From JAYOFM01 sp038117225 (GTDB lineage: Bacteria > Pseudomonadota > Alphaproteobacteria > Rhodospirillales > Casp-alpha2), in NCBI GenBank assembly GCA_038117225.1, contig JAYOFM010000041.1, positions 1 through 28,946 on the forward strand: a stretch of DNA of 28,946 nucleotides, in the 5' to 3' direction. The position numbers and the translations under genes were made by a program. Below, one piece after another: positions 1 to 7,618 of the stretch. How positions within the stretch are numbered: the first letter of the stretch is position 1; each line of letters starts with the position of its first letter. The notes beneath the pieces are model-generated. The model saw only the letters and a program-made list of their open reading frames with translations. It had not been told where the DNA came from and made no database searches.

Positions 1-1
1 G

Positions 2-994
2 GTCCGGCGCGAGGGGAAGGGGAAGCCCTTCGACTGCGTCGTCGGCATAAGCGGCGGCCGCGACAGTACCTATCTGCTGCGCCATCTGGTCAAGGAAGCG
101 GGATTGCGATGCCTTGCGGTCTATTTCAACGACGGTTTCGGAAACCCGATCGCCGGTGAAAACATGACGCGGGTCACCAAGGTGCTCGGGGTGCCGATGC
201 GGACCATTTCCGCCGACTGGCGGGAATCGCGCGATCTCAAGATCGCCTGCCTCAAGGCCTCGACGCCGGATTTGAACCTGGCCACCGATCTGGGGATCGC
301 GACGGCGCTCTATGGCGTCGCCGTGAAAGAAGGCGTACGGACCGCGCTGATCGGACAATCCTTCCGGACGGAAGGTGTCGCGCCGCTGGAATGGGGCTAC
401 CTGGACGGAACCTATCTGGACGCCATTCACGAAAAGTACGGATCGTTGAAACTGCGCCCGTGGAAACCCGCCGATCCGGGTTTCCATCTCAATTGGCGCC
501 ATATGCTGTACTACGCCGTGGTTAAGCGCATCCGCATCGTCACGCCGCTATACTATCTGCCCTATGTCCGCAGCGACGTCGACGAATTGATCGTTTCCGA
601 GTTCGGCTGGGTCAATCCCGGCGCCCACTATTTCGACGATCTCTATCAGGCATTGCTGACGAATATGCTGCGGACCAAGTTCGGCATCGACCGCCGCAAG
701 TTCAACTACTCAGCCCTCATTCGATGTGGGCAAATGACCCGAGACGACGGCTTGGAAAAGCTCAAGGGCATCTATGCCGTTGAAGATCCGAAGGTTATCG
801 ACCTGTGCATCAAGCGGCTCGGATTGACCCGCGATGAATTCGACGAAATTGTCGCGGCCGAACCCAAGACCTTTCGGGATTACCCGAATTTTTTCAATGT
901 GATCCGACGCTTTTCCTTCGCCGTTCGGATACTCGCGGAATTGAACCTGGTGCCGAAATCATCCTACATCAAGTACTGCAGCGGCTTGATCTAG
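2..994 (+). CDS. N-acetyl sugar amidotransferase, WbpG/PseA-like (5' end cut by window)
   Basis: The open frame enters from the left edge and about 330 residues are visible; the true start lies outside. Near the visible N-terminus is a PP-loop ATP-pyrophosphatase signature (GISGGRDS), followed by AVYFNDGFGNP and, later, SALIRCGQMTRDDGLEKL. These are typical of the WbpG/WbuX/PseA family. Members adenylate a carbonyl of a UDP-N-acetyl sugar and use ammonia from a HisH-type glutaminase partner to make an acetamidino group, as in some O-antigens and in legionaminic or pseudaminic acid on flagellins. The family is recognised with good confidence; the exact sugar is not. The gene ends TAG, 15 bases before the stop of the convergent nitrilase gene. 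A left-hand neighbourhood of glycan genes is inferred, not seen. Confidence 0.85.
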   Translation, partial: VRREGKGKPFDCVVGISGGRDSTYLLRHLVKEAGLRCLAVYFNDGFGNPIAGENMTRVTKVLGVPMRTISADWRESRDLKIACLKASTPDLNLATDLGIATALYGVAVKEGVRTALIGQSFRTEGVAPLEWGYLDGTYLDAIHEKYGSLKLRPWKPADPGFHLNWRHMLYYAVVKRIRIVTPLYYLPYVRSDVDELIVSEFGWVNPGAHYFDDLYQALLTNMLRTKFGIDRRKFNYSALIRCGQMTRDDGLEKLKGIYAVEDPKVIDLCIKRLGLTRDEFDEIVAAEPKTFRDYPNFFNVIRRFSFAVRILAELNLVPKSSYIKYCSGLI

Positions 995-1009
995 GATCAT
1001 CGTCGGCGA

Positions 1010-1834
1010 TTACCCGGCGGTCACGCCACGGCTCCTGAGGTAGGCGCCGACCTCGGTGCCGCGTCTCGGGCTCTGCGTCAGTTCGACATCAATGGTAATG
1101 ATCTCGCCGGCAAATTCATTATAGCCACCACTGGTCAAGGGTCCGTCCGGACCGACGGCGAGCGAACACCCAACCATCTTTTTGCCTTCGTACGGACCGC
1201 CAAGAACGGTGCCAACGCTGGTCGCGCTGACGATTGTCAGATCAAACATTTCAGCCAGGGTCTTGAACGGCTGCGACCACTTGTCCGCATACGGATCGTC
1301 CTCCTCCGTCACCGAAAAATCCACCGTCCAGGACGACGGCGACAGGATGAGCTGCGCCCCCATGCGGCCGAGAACAAATCCGATATCGAGGGAATCAGCG
1401 TAATTGTCGGCGCAAATATTGAGGCCAATTCGCCCGAACTTCGTATCGACGACCTGCAACCGATCGCCAATGTCGTACATATGAAGCGCCACGCCGAGCA
1501 CATTGATCTTGCGATGTTTGAGGAGAATTTCTCCCGCGTCGTCAATCAGCACCGCCGCATTGTAAATCCGATCGCCATCCTGTTCCGTCAAGCCGGCGCA
1601 AATAAAGATACCGTGCTGGCGCGCCAGTTCGACGAGCCGGTCGCTATAGGGGCCGGGTATGGGCTGCGCCTCGGTCAGGCAACTCGGATGAGTCCACGCC
1701 AGATCCAAACACTCGGGTAACAAGATGAGGTCGCAATTTCCATTCGCGGCCTCTTCGATCATGGCGGCGGCACGATCCAGATTTCGCTCCGGCTCGCCAC
1801 CTTCGACCAGTAGCTGGCCCATTGCGATCTTCAT
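1010..1834 (-). CDS. Carbon-nitrogen hydrolase (nitrilase superfamily)
   Basis: This 274-residue protein has the full nitrilase-superfamily catalytic set: Glu41 in LLPECLD, Lys109 in KHRKINV and Cys141 in LNICADNY. Such enzymes hydrolyse non-peptide amide or nitrile C-N bonds in the cytoplasm through a cysteine thioester. Its length is normal for a single-domain amidohydrolase. I chose ATG 1834 over the adjacent in-frame GTG 1837 because GAGGT lies nine bases upstream of it and MKIAMGQ is a usual family start; GTG 1837 remains possible. It is transcribed away from the CoA-transferase operon and shares a 212-base regulatory gap with it, so co-regulation is possible. The substrate is unknown; related proteins act on omega-amides, carbamoyl compounds or formamide. 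Confidence 0.88.
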   Translation of the reverse strand: MKIAMGQLLVEGGEPERNLDRAAAMIEEAANGNCDLILLPECLDLAWTHPSCLTEAQPIPGPYSDRLVELARQHGIFICAGLTEQDGDRIYNAAVLIDDAGEILLKHRKINVLGVALHMYDIGDRLQVVDTKFGRIGLNICADNYADSLDIGFVLGRMGAQLILSPSSWTVDFSVTEEDDPYADKWSQPFKTLAEMFDLTIVSATSVGTVLGGPYEGKKMVGCSLAVGPDGPLTSGGYNEFAGEIITIDVELTQSPRRGTEVGAYLRSRGVTAG

Positions 1835-1905
1835 CACGATCTGACCTCAATTCTGGAATTTGCTGGAAGTCACCTCACGCGCTGGAGATTATTTAAACGC
1901 CGCCA

Positions 1906-1930
1906 CATTGCAATGGATATCACGCATATC
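1906..1930. repeat. Two short inverted repeats in the divergent gap
   Basis: Positions 1906-1915 form a perfect 10-bp palindrome, CATTGCAATG. It is followed at 1916-1930 by GATAT, five bases, ATATC. They lie between the divergent nitrilase and CoA-transferase genes, about 70 to 100 bases from the nitrilase start. Paired dyads in a divergent gap can be operator sites, but short AT-rich palindromes also occur by chance. No specific regulator is recognised. Confidence 0.3.
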
Positions 1931-1981
1931 ATTAACCCCCGTCTTTCTAGACGCTTCGGCTGCCGAGGCGCCGGCGCGGTC

Positions 1982-2011
1982 TTGCGGCCCGCGCTAACGC
2001 AAGTCTATTGT
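1982..2011 (+). promoter_or_regulatory. Possible promoter of the CoA-ester operon
   Basis: TTGCGG (1982-1987) and TATTGT (2006-2011) are separated by 18 bases and give a moderate sigma-70-like match. The -10 element overlaps the 12-bp palindrome at 2007-2018, so a protein bound there would block RNA polymerase. The leader to GTG 2047 would be about 30 bases. The match is imperfect. Confidence 0.35.
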
Positions 2012-2018
2012 ATACAAT
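2007..2018. promoter_or_regulatory. Operator-like perfect palindrome, GntR/FadR-subfamily type
   Basis: ATTGTATACAAT is a perfect 12-bp palindrome centred between 2012 and 2013, 29 bases upstream of the CoA-transferase start. Operators of the FadR subfamily of GntR regulators follow the pattern TnGTnnACnA, and this site fits it at every fixed position. Many alphaproteobacterial catabolic operons are controlled this way, the regulator leaving the DNA when it binds the pathway acid. No GntR gene is present in the window, so the regulator would be encoded elsewhere. That this is the operator is an inference from sequence and position. Confidence 0.6.
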
Positions 2019-2046
2019 CCTATTCGAGGCGGGTTGTTGAGGCGGC

Positions 2047-3231
2047 GTGGTGTCAGGTTCAGAGAAAACGGACGAACTCGCGGCCCACCAGCCGCTGGCC
2101 GGCGTGCGGGTGGTGGAGATCGGCACCAGCGTGGCCGCGCCTTACGCCGGGTGGATTCTCGCCAATCTGGGCGCCGATGTGGTCAAGGTGGAGCGGCCGG
2201 GCCCCGGCGATGACGCCCGCCAATGGGGACGCATGTTTCCGGATGGCATCTCGTCCTACTTTCACGCCCTGAACAGGGACAAGCGGGTCATCACCATCAA
2301 TCTAACGGACGAGAGCGAACGCCAATGGCTGCGGGACTACGTCACCGATGACATCGACGTGGTGGTACAGAACATGCGCCCCGGCCGGGCCGACAAGTAC
2401 GGCATCGGCGGCGACGATTTGTGCGCGCTCAATCGGCGCCTGGTCTATTGCAACCTGGGGGCGTTCGGTAATCGCGGACCGCTCAAGGACAAGGCCGGGT
2501 ACGATCCACTGATGCAGGCCTATGGCGGGCTAATGAGCATCACCGGCGAGGACGGCCGGCCGCCGATCCGCGTCGGCACCTCGATCGTCGACATGGGCAC
2601 CGGCATGTGGTGCGTTATCGGCATCCAGGCGGCGCTGATGCGCCGAACCGAAACCGGCAGGGGCTGTATCGTCGATGCCTCGCTGTACGAAACCGCCTGC
2701 GCCTGGATGAACAATTCGGTGGCGTCGGCCGAGGTCGACGGCCGCAACCCGGAGCGCCAGGGATCGGGCGCTCGCGGCATGGCGCCGTATCAAGCCTATG
2801 CCTGTGCCGACGGATATCTGATCATCGCCGCCCCCAACGACCGGTTGTTCAACGCGCTGGCCGCCGTGCTCGGCCACCCGGAATGGCCGGCCGATCCGCG
2901 CTTCGATAGCAATCAGAACCGCTACAAGAATCTCGCCGACTTGAACGCCCTGATGGAGCCGCTGATCGCCCAACACCCGCGCGCCCATTGGCAGGCGACG
3001 CTGGACGCGGTCGGCATTCCCTCGGCGCCGGTACAGCAGACGCTGGAGATGATGAACGACCCGCAGACCGAGGCCCTGGGCGTGCTTCAGACCGGCCCGG
3101 CGACCGCCGACGGCCTGCAACCGCGCCTGGCCGCCATGCCGTTGAGTTTCGATGGCACCCGCCCTTCCATTCGCAGCTACGCCCCCGCCGTCGGCGCTCA
3201 CAATGACGAGATTAAAGGATCTGACGACTGA
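2047..3231 (+). CDS. CaiB/BaiF (class III) acyl-CoA transferase
   Basis: This 394-residue protein is full length for the formyl-CoA transferase-like family. It begins GVRVVEIGTSVAAPYAGWILANLGADVV, the family's CoA-binding N-terminus (here described from residue 19). Asp182 in SIVDMGTGM matches the catalytic aspartate that carries the acyl-anhydride and CoA-thioester intermediates. Class III transferases move CoA from a donor such as succinyl-CoA to a free acid without ATP. As first gene of a tight operon of CoA enzymes it probably activates the pathway substrate. GTG 2047 is used, with TGAGG just upstream; GTG 2050 is an equally good start. Its TGA overlaps the next ATG by one base (TGATG), suggesting translational coupling. 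The acid it activates cannot be told from sequence. Confidence 0.92.
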   Translation: MVSGSEKTDELAAHQPLAGVRVVEIGTSVAAPYAGWILANLGADVVKVERPGPGDDARQWGRMFPDGISSYFHALNRDKRVITINLTDESERQWLRDYVTDDIDVVVQNMRPGRADKYGIGGDDLCALNRRLVYCNLGAFGNRGPLKDKAGYDPLMQAYGGLMSITGEDGRPPIRVGTSIVDMGTGMWCVIGIQAALMRRTETGRGCIVDASLYETACAWMNNSVASAEVDGRNPERQGSGARGMAPYQAYACADGYLIIAAPNDRLFNALAAVLGHPEWPADPRFDSNQNRYKNLADLNALMEPLIAQHPRAHWQATLDAVGIPSAPVQQTLEMMNDPQTEALGVLQTGPATADGLQPRLAAMPLSFDGTRPSIRSYAPAVGAHNDEIKGSDD

Positions 3232-4025
3232 TGCGCATGGACTATGACGCCTATCATCTTGAACTGGTTGATGATCATATTCTGATCGTCACCATGGACC
3301 GGCCCGAGGTCGCCAACGCCAAGAACACGGCCATGGGGCTGGAGCAGAAGGAAATTTTCGAGGGTCTGTATACCGACACCGAGGGCGTGCGCGTGGTCAT
3401 CCTGACCGGGCGCGGCGACAAGGCGTTCTGCGCCGGCGGCGATCTGAAAGAGCGCAAGGGCATGACCGACGCCCAGTGGCGCTATCAGCACGCGGTCTTC
3501 GAACAGGGCGTGATGGCGGTGCGCAACTGTCCAGTGCCGGTGATCGCGGCGGTCAATGGCGCGGCCTACGGCGGCGGCTGCGAAACCGCGCTGAATACGG
3601 ATTTCGCCTATGCTTCCACCAACGCTCGCTTTGCGTTGACCGAAGTCACCCTGGGCATCATGCCGGGCGCCATGGGGACACAGAATCTGCCGCACGCGGT
3701 GGGCGAGCGCCGCGCCAAGGAAATCATCTTCACCGGCAAACCGTTCACGGCGGAACAGGCTTACGCATGGGGCCTGGTCAACAGGGTTTGCGAGCCGGAA
3801 AACCTGATGGACGAGACCCTGGAAACGGCGCGCGTCATCGCCGCCAACGCGCCGCAGTCGATCATGCGCGCCAAGCGCTCCATTACGGTCGCCAGCCAGG
3901 TCGACCGCGCCACCGGTTACCAGTTCGAACTGGAAGCCTACAACCGCCTGGTCGGCACCGGCGACCGGCACGAAGGCGTGTTGGCTTTCAATGAAAAGCG
4001 CAAACCCAAGTTTACCGGAGAATAG
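3231..4025 (+). CDS. Enoyl-CoA hydratase/isomerase (crotonase family)
   Basis: This 264-residue crotonase-fold protein has the oxyanion-hole segments CAGGDL (about residues 67-72) and NGAAYGGGCE (109-118). Both glutamates used by classical enoyl-CoA hydratases are present: Glu118 in GGGCETAL and Glu138 in LTEVTLGIMPG. Hydration of a 2-enoyl-CoA to a 3-hydroxyacyl-CoA is therefore the likely reaction, in contrast to the second crotonase gene at 9503-10309. It starts one base inside the stop of the CoA-transferase gene and is followed 10 bases later by the lyase gene, so it is plainly operonic. In this setting it would hydrate the product of the acyl-CoA dehydrogenase before C-C cleavage. Substrate specificity is unknown. 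Confidence 0.92.
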   Translation: MRMDYDAYHLELVDDHILIVTMDRPEVANAKNTAMGLEQKEIFEGLYTDTEGVRVVILTGRGDKAFCAGGDLKERKGMTDAQWRYQHAVFEQGVMAVRNCPVPVIAAVNGAAYGGGCETALNTDFAYASTNARFALTEVTLGIMPGAMGTQNLPHAVGERRAKEIIFTGKPFTAEQAYAWGLVNRVCEPENLMDETLETARVIAANAPQSIMRAKRSITVASQVDRATGYQFELEAYNRLVGTGDRHEGVLAFNEKRKPKFTGE

Positions 4026-4035
4026 GAACCCCATC

Positions 4036-4977
4036 ATGCGCGACGATATCGACGTGCTGCTGCACGAAGTCGGCCCCCGGGATGGGCTGCAGAGCATCGA
4101 CACTATCTTTTCCACCGAGGGCAAGATGGAATGGATCAGAAGCGAGGCCGCCGCCGGCGTGCCGCAAATCCAGGTCGGCTCCTTCGTGCCGCCCAAGCTG
4201 CTGCCGCAGATGGCCGACAGTGCTGAGGTAGTCAGGCAGTCGCGTGACATCCCCGGCCTTACCGTGTCTGCCCTGGTGCCCAACCTGAAGGGCGCCGAGA
4301 ACGGCATGGCCGCCGGCGCGCATCAGATCGGTGTCGTCATGTCGGTGTCCGAGGCCCACAACCAGGCCAACGTGCGGCGCAGTGTTCAGGAGTCCCTCGA
4401 CGGTTTCGCCGAAATCGTCGCCTATCGCAACGCCCATCCGGAATACAAGGACATCGTGCTCTCCGGCGGCATGGCGACGGCGTTCGGCTGTACAATTTCC
4501 GGCCAGGTGCCGATGACCGACGTCATGCGCGTCGCCGAGGGTCTGTTGGAACGCGGCGCCGATCGCCTCAGCGTCGCCGATACCGTGGGCTACGCCAACC
4601 CGGCGCAGGTGCGTAAATTGTTCACCGAACTCTACCGCACCGTCGGCACCGACATCGCCGTCGGCGCCCACTTCCATGACACCCGCGGCCTCGGTCTCGC
4701 CAACGTGTTCGCCGCCATCGACGCCGGGGTACGGGAAATCGATGCCTGCCTCGGTGGCCTCGGCGGCTGCCCCTACGCGCCCGGCGCCAGCGGCAACGTG
4801 ACCACGGAAGACACGGTGTTCATGCTCGAAGCCATGGGCTTGCGCACCGGCATCGATCTCGACGCCCTGCTGGAAACCCGCAAGATCATGGAACGCCAGT
4901 TGAAGGGCGAACCGGTGCACGGCACTTACGTGGTCGCCGGCCCGCCGAAGGGCTTCGTCGCCGCCTCCGCCGCCTGA
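4036..4977 (+). CDS. Hydroxymethylglutaryl-CoA lyase-like protein
   Basis: This 313-residue TIM-barrel protein belongs to the DRE-TIM/HMG-CoA lyase family. It shows HEVGPRDGLQ (Arg15, Asp16), the metal-binding histidines His212 and His214 in GAHFHDTRGLGLAN, and the active-site loop GLGGCPYAPGASGN with Cys245. True HMG-CoA lyases split 3-hydroxy-3-methylglutaryl-CoA into acetyl-CoA and acetoacetate; relatives cleave other tertiary beta-hydroxyacyl-CoA esters. ATG 4036 is chosen because AGGAA lies seven bases before it and a longer frame would run back into the hydratase gene. In leucine-degradation operons this gene sits with methylcrotonyl-CoA carboxylase, which is absent here, so a substrate other than HMG-CoA is plausible. 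Confidence 0.9.
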   Translation: MRDDIDVLLHEVGPRDGLQSIDTIFSTEGKMEWIRSEAAAGVPQIQVGSFVPPKLLPQMADSAEVVRQSRDIPGLTVSALVPNLKGAENGMAAGAHQIGVVMSVSEAHNQANVRRSVQESLDGFAEIVAYRNAHPEYKDIVLSGGMATAFGCTISGQVPMTDVMRVAEGLLERGADRLSVADTVGYANPAQVRKLFTELYRTVGTDIAVGAHFHDTRGLGLANVFAAIDAGVREIDACLGGLGGCPYAPGASGNVTTEDTVFMLEAMGLRTGIDLDALLETRKIMERQLKGEPVHGTYVVAGPPKGFVAASAA

Positions 4978-4999
4978 AAACTCAGCGAGACCAACCACC

Positions 5000-6187
5000 A
5001 TGACCGATGCCGAATTGATGATGCCGCTGGAAAATGACTACGTGGATATCCGCGAGCAGGTCACCAAGCTGTGCGAAAACTTTCCCGGCAAGTACTGGCA
5101 GGACCTGGAAGGCCAACCGCCATCATCGAGCTATCCCACCGAGTTCATCGAGGCATTGACCGAGGCCGGTTATCTGGCGGCGTTGATCCCGGAAGAATAC
5201 GGCGGCGCCGGGCTGCCGATCCGGGGCGGCGCGGTGATCCTGGAAACCATCAACCGCATGGGCTGCAGCGCCGCCGCCGGCCATGCCCAGATGTATACCA
5301 TGGGCACCATCCTGCGCCACGGCAGCGACAAGCAAAAAGCCCACTTCCTGCCCAAGATCGCCTCGGGCGAATTGCGCCTGCAAGCCTTCGGCGTCACCGA
5401 GCCGACGACCGGTTCCGACACCACCCAGATCAAGACCCGCGCCGACAAGCAGGGCAACGGCTACGTCATCAACGGCCAGAAGGTATGGACGTCGCGCGCC
5501 CAGCATTCCGACCTGATGCTGCTACTCGCCCGCACGACACCGGCCGACAAGGTGGAAAAGCGCACCCACGGAATTTCCACCTTTCTGATCGACCTCCAGG
5601 AGGCACAAAAGAACGGCTGCGAGATCAAGCCCATCGACGCCATGATCAACCACAACACCACGGAAGTGTTCTTCGACAACGTGCCGATCCCCGGCGACGC
5701 GCTGATCGGCGAGGAGGGAAAGGGCTTCCGCTACATTATCGACGGCATGAACGCGGAACGCTGCCTGACCGCCAGCGAGGCCATCGGCAACGGTCACTAT
5801 TTCACCGAAAAAGCCGTCAACTATTCCAACGAGCGCATCGTCTTCGACCGCCCCATTGGCCAGAATCAGGGCATCCAGTTCCCCATCGCGCACGCCTACG
5901 CGCAGTTGGAAGCCGCCGAATTGATGGTGCGCAAGGCGACGGCCCTGTTCGATGCCGAACGGCCCTGCGGCGGCGAGGCCAACATGGCGCGCCTGCTGGC
6001 ATCCGAAGCCGCCTGGGCCTGCGGCGAGGCGTGTTTCACCGCGCACGGCGGTTTCGCCTTCGCCCGTGAATACGACATCGAGCGAAAGTGGCGCGAAGCC
6101 CGCCTGTCGCGCACCGCGCCGATATCGTCAAATTTGATACTCAGCTACATTGGCCAGCACATTCTGGGCATGCCGCGATCCTATTGA
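5000..6187 (+). CDS. Acyl-CoA dehydrogenase
   Basis: This 395-residue protein has normal acyl-CoA dehydrogenase length and order: an N-terminal helical domain, the FAD-binding motif FGVTEPTTGSDTT (about residues 131-143), the middle beta domain with NGQKVWTS, and a C-terminal helical domain. In REYDIERKWREARL, Glu357 aligns with the catalytic base of medium-chain acyl-CoA dehydrogenase (Glu in EYP). It should introduce an alpha-beta double bond into an acyl-CoA and pass electrons to ETF. It begins 22 bases after the lyase gene with only a weak ribosome site (GCGAG). Within the operon it would supply the enoyl-CoA for the hydratase. Chain length and branching preference cannot be assigned. Confidence 0.92.
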   Translation: MTDAELMMPLENDYVDIREQVTKLCENFPGKYWQDLEGQPPSSSYPTEFIEALTEAGYLAALIPEEYGGAGLPIRGGAVILETINRMGCSAAAGHAQMYTMGTILRHGSDKQKAHFLPKIASGELRLQAFGVTEPTTGSDTTQIKTRADKQGNGYVINGQKVWTSRAQHSDLMLLLARTTPADKVEKRTHGISTFLIDLQEAQKNGCEIKPIDAMINHNTTEVFFDNVPIPGDALIGEEGKGFRYIIDGMNAERCLTASEAIGNGHYFTEKAVNYSNERIVFDRPIGQNQGIQFPIAHAYAQLEAAELMVRKATALFDAERPCGGEANMARLLASEAAWACGEACFTAHGGFAFAREYDIERKWREARLSRTAPISSNLILSYIGQHILGMPRSY

Positions 6188-6199
6188 GGGAGGAAAACC

Positions 6200-7618
6200 A
6201 TGACCGTATCCGCCACAGTTTCAGGGCGCTTGGCCGAATGGGGCGCCAATGTTTCGCCCGTGCACACACCGGCCGCCCGCGCCGCCGCCAAGCATGCCAT
6301 CCAGGATCTTATCGGCTGCATGATTGCCGGCGCCGGCGACGAAGGCGCCGCGGCGGTACGCAAGGCGGTCCAAGGATTGGGTGATGGCGACTCCGTGGTC
6401 GCCGGCCGTCTCGGCAAGGCCGCGTCGCCCTACGCAGCCCTGGCGAACGGCATGTCGGCCCATTCGCTGGATTTCGACGATACTTTCATGGAAGCCATTT
6501 CCCATGCATCGGCCTCACTGGTGCCGGCGCTGCTGGCGCTCGGCGACGAGATCGACGCCTCGGGCGACGACATCGTCGACGCCTACATCGTCGGCCTGGA
6601 ATTCCACGGCGCCCTCGGATTGGCGTTGAATCGTTCGCACTACGAACAGGGCTGGCACGCCACCGCGTCGATCGGCGTCATCGGTACCGCCGGTGCATGC
6701 GCCCGCCTGCTCAAGCTGGATGCCGAATGCTTCGCCCACACCTTCAATCTCGCCTTCAGTTCCGCCGCCGGCACCAAGGTGCAGTTCGGCTCCATGGCCA
6801 AGCCGCTGCACGCGGGTCTGGCGGCCAAGAACGCCATCGAGGCGGCGAAGCTGGCCGCCGCCGGCGTGCAAGGCCACGTCAGTGCCCTGGAAGGTCCCAT
6901 GGGCATGATGGAACTCTACGGCGGCCCGAACCCGCCCGGCTGGGAACACGGACTGGCAACCCTCGGCGCCCCGCTGGCCATCGAACGCGCCGGCCTGGCG
7001 GTCAAGCGCTTCCCCTGCTGCGCCGCCACCCACCGGGCCATCGACTGCATCCTGATGCTGATGGAAGAGCACAAATTCACCGCCGGCGACGTGGCATCGG
7101 TCGACATCCAGGTGCGGGCCGGCCATATGCAGAACTTGCGTTATCCCGAACCGCAATCCGAGTTCGAGGCCCGTTTCTCCATGCAGTACACCGCCGCCGT
7201 CGCCTTGACGTCCGGCACCATCAGCCTGTCCGACTTCACCCCGTCAGCGGTGCGGCGACCAGACATTCGCGCCCTGTTCGACAAGATCACCATGCGCGCC
7301 CATGGTCTGGAAAAGAACACTGACGGCGAGGCCGATCCGGTACCCAGTATCGTCACCATCACGCTCGACGACGGACGCACGGTGGAAACCCGCCAGGACC
7401 TGCAAAAAGGTGATTCCGGCAATCCGCTGAACGAGGCCGAACGCGCCGCCAAGTTCGACGATTGCTGCCGGGGCTTCCTGCCCGACGATGATATTGAAGC
7501 CCTGCGCGGCGGCATCGCCACGCTGGAAGAGCTTGGCAGCATTCGTGATTTGACCCGGCATCTGCGCTTCGAGGCCGGCGCCGACCGCGGCGAGCGTTTC
7601 GAGCGGCGCCTCGCATGA
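6200..7618 (+). CDS. MmgE/PrpD family protein (2-methylcitrate dehydratase-like)
   Basis: The 472-residue product has the family core SAHSLDFDDTF, GWHATASIGVIGTA, MAKPLHAGLAAKNA and AVKRFPCCAATHRAID. Asp91, Thr95, His102, His153, Lys201 and Lys269 correspond to the active-site region of the family, which includes 2-methylcitrate dehydratase (PrpD), cis-aconitate decarboxylase (IRG1/CAD) and iminodisuccinate epimerase. Any of these chemistries on a small tricarboxylate or dicarboxylate is possible. The start has the best ribosome site of the operon, GGGAGGAAAA a few bases before ATG, and the TGA overlaps the next gene by four bases (ATGA). No methylcitrate synthase or methylisocitrate lyase is near, which argues against an ordinary propionate cluster. 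Confidence 0.88.
   Translation: MTVSATVSGRLAEWGANVSPVHTPAARAAAKHAIQDLIGCMIAGAGDEGAAAVRKAVQGLGDGDSVVAGRLGKAASPYAALANGMSAHSLDFDDTFMEAISHASASLVPALLALGDEIDASGDDIVDAYIVGLEFHGALGLALNRSHYEQGWHATASIGVIGTAGACARLLKLDAECFAHTFNLAFSSAAGTKVQFGSMAKPLHAGLAAKNAIEAAKLAAAGVQGHVSALEGPMGMMELYGGPNPPGWEHGLATLGAPLAIERAGLAVKRFPCCAATHRAIDCILMLMEEHKFTAGDVASVDIQVRAGHMQNLRYPEPQSEFEARFSMQYTAAVALTSGTISLSDFTPSAVRRPDIRALFDKITMRAHGLEKNTDGEADPVPSIVTITLDDGRTVETRQDLQKGDSGNPLNEAERAAKFDDCCRGFLPDDDIEALRGGIATLEELGSIRDLTRHLRFEAGADRGERFERRLA

Noticed and set aside
3198..5001. Long minus-strand frames of 369 and 329 residues opposite the hydratase and lyase genes
   Set aside because: The plus-strand genes have complete motifs and operon overlaps; the opposite frames are His/Gly/Arg-rich shadow translations without motifs.
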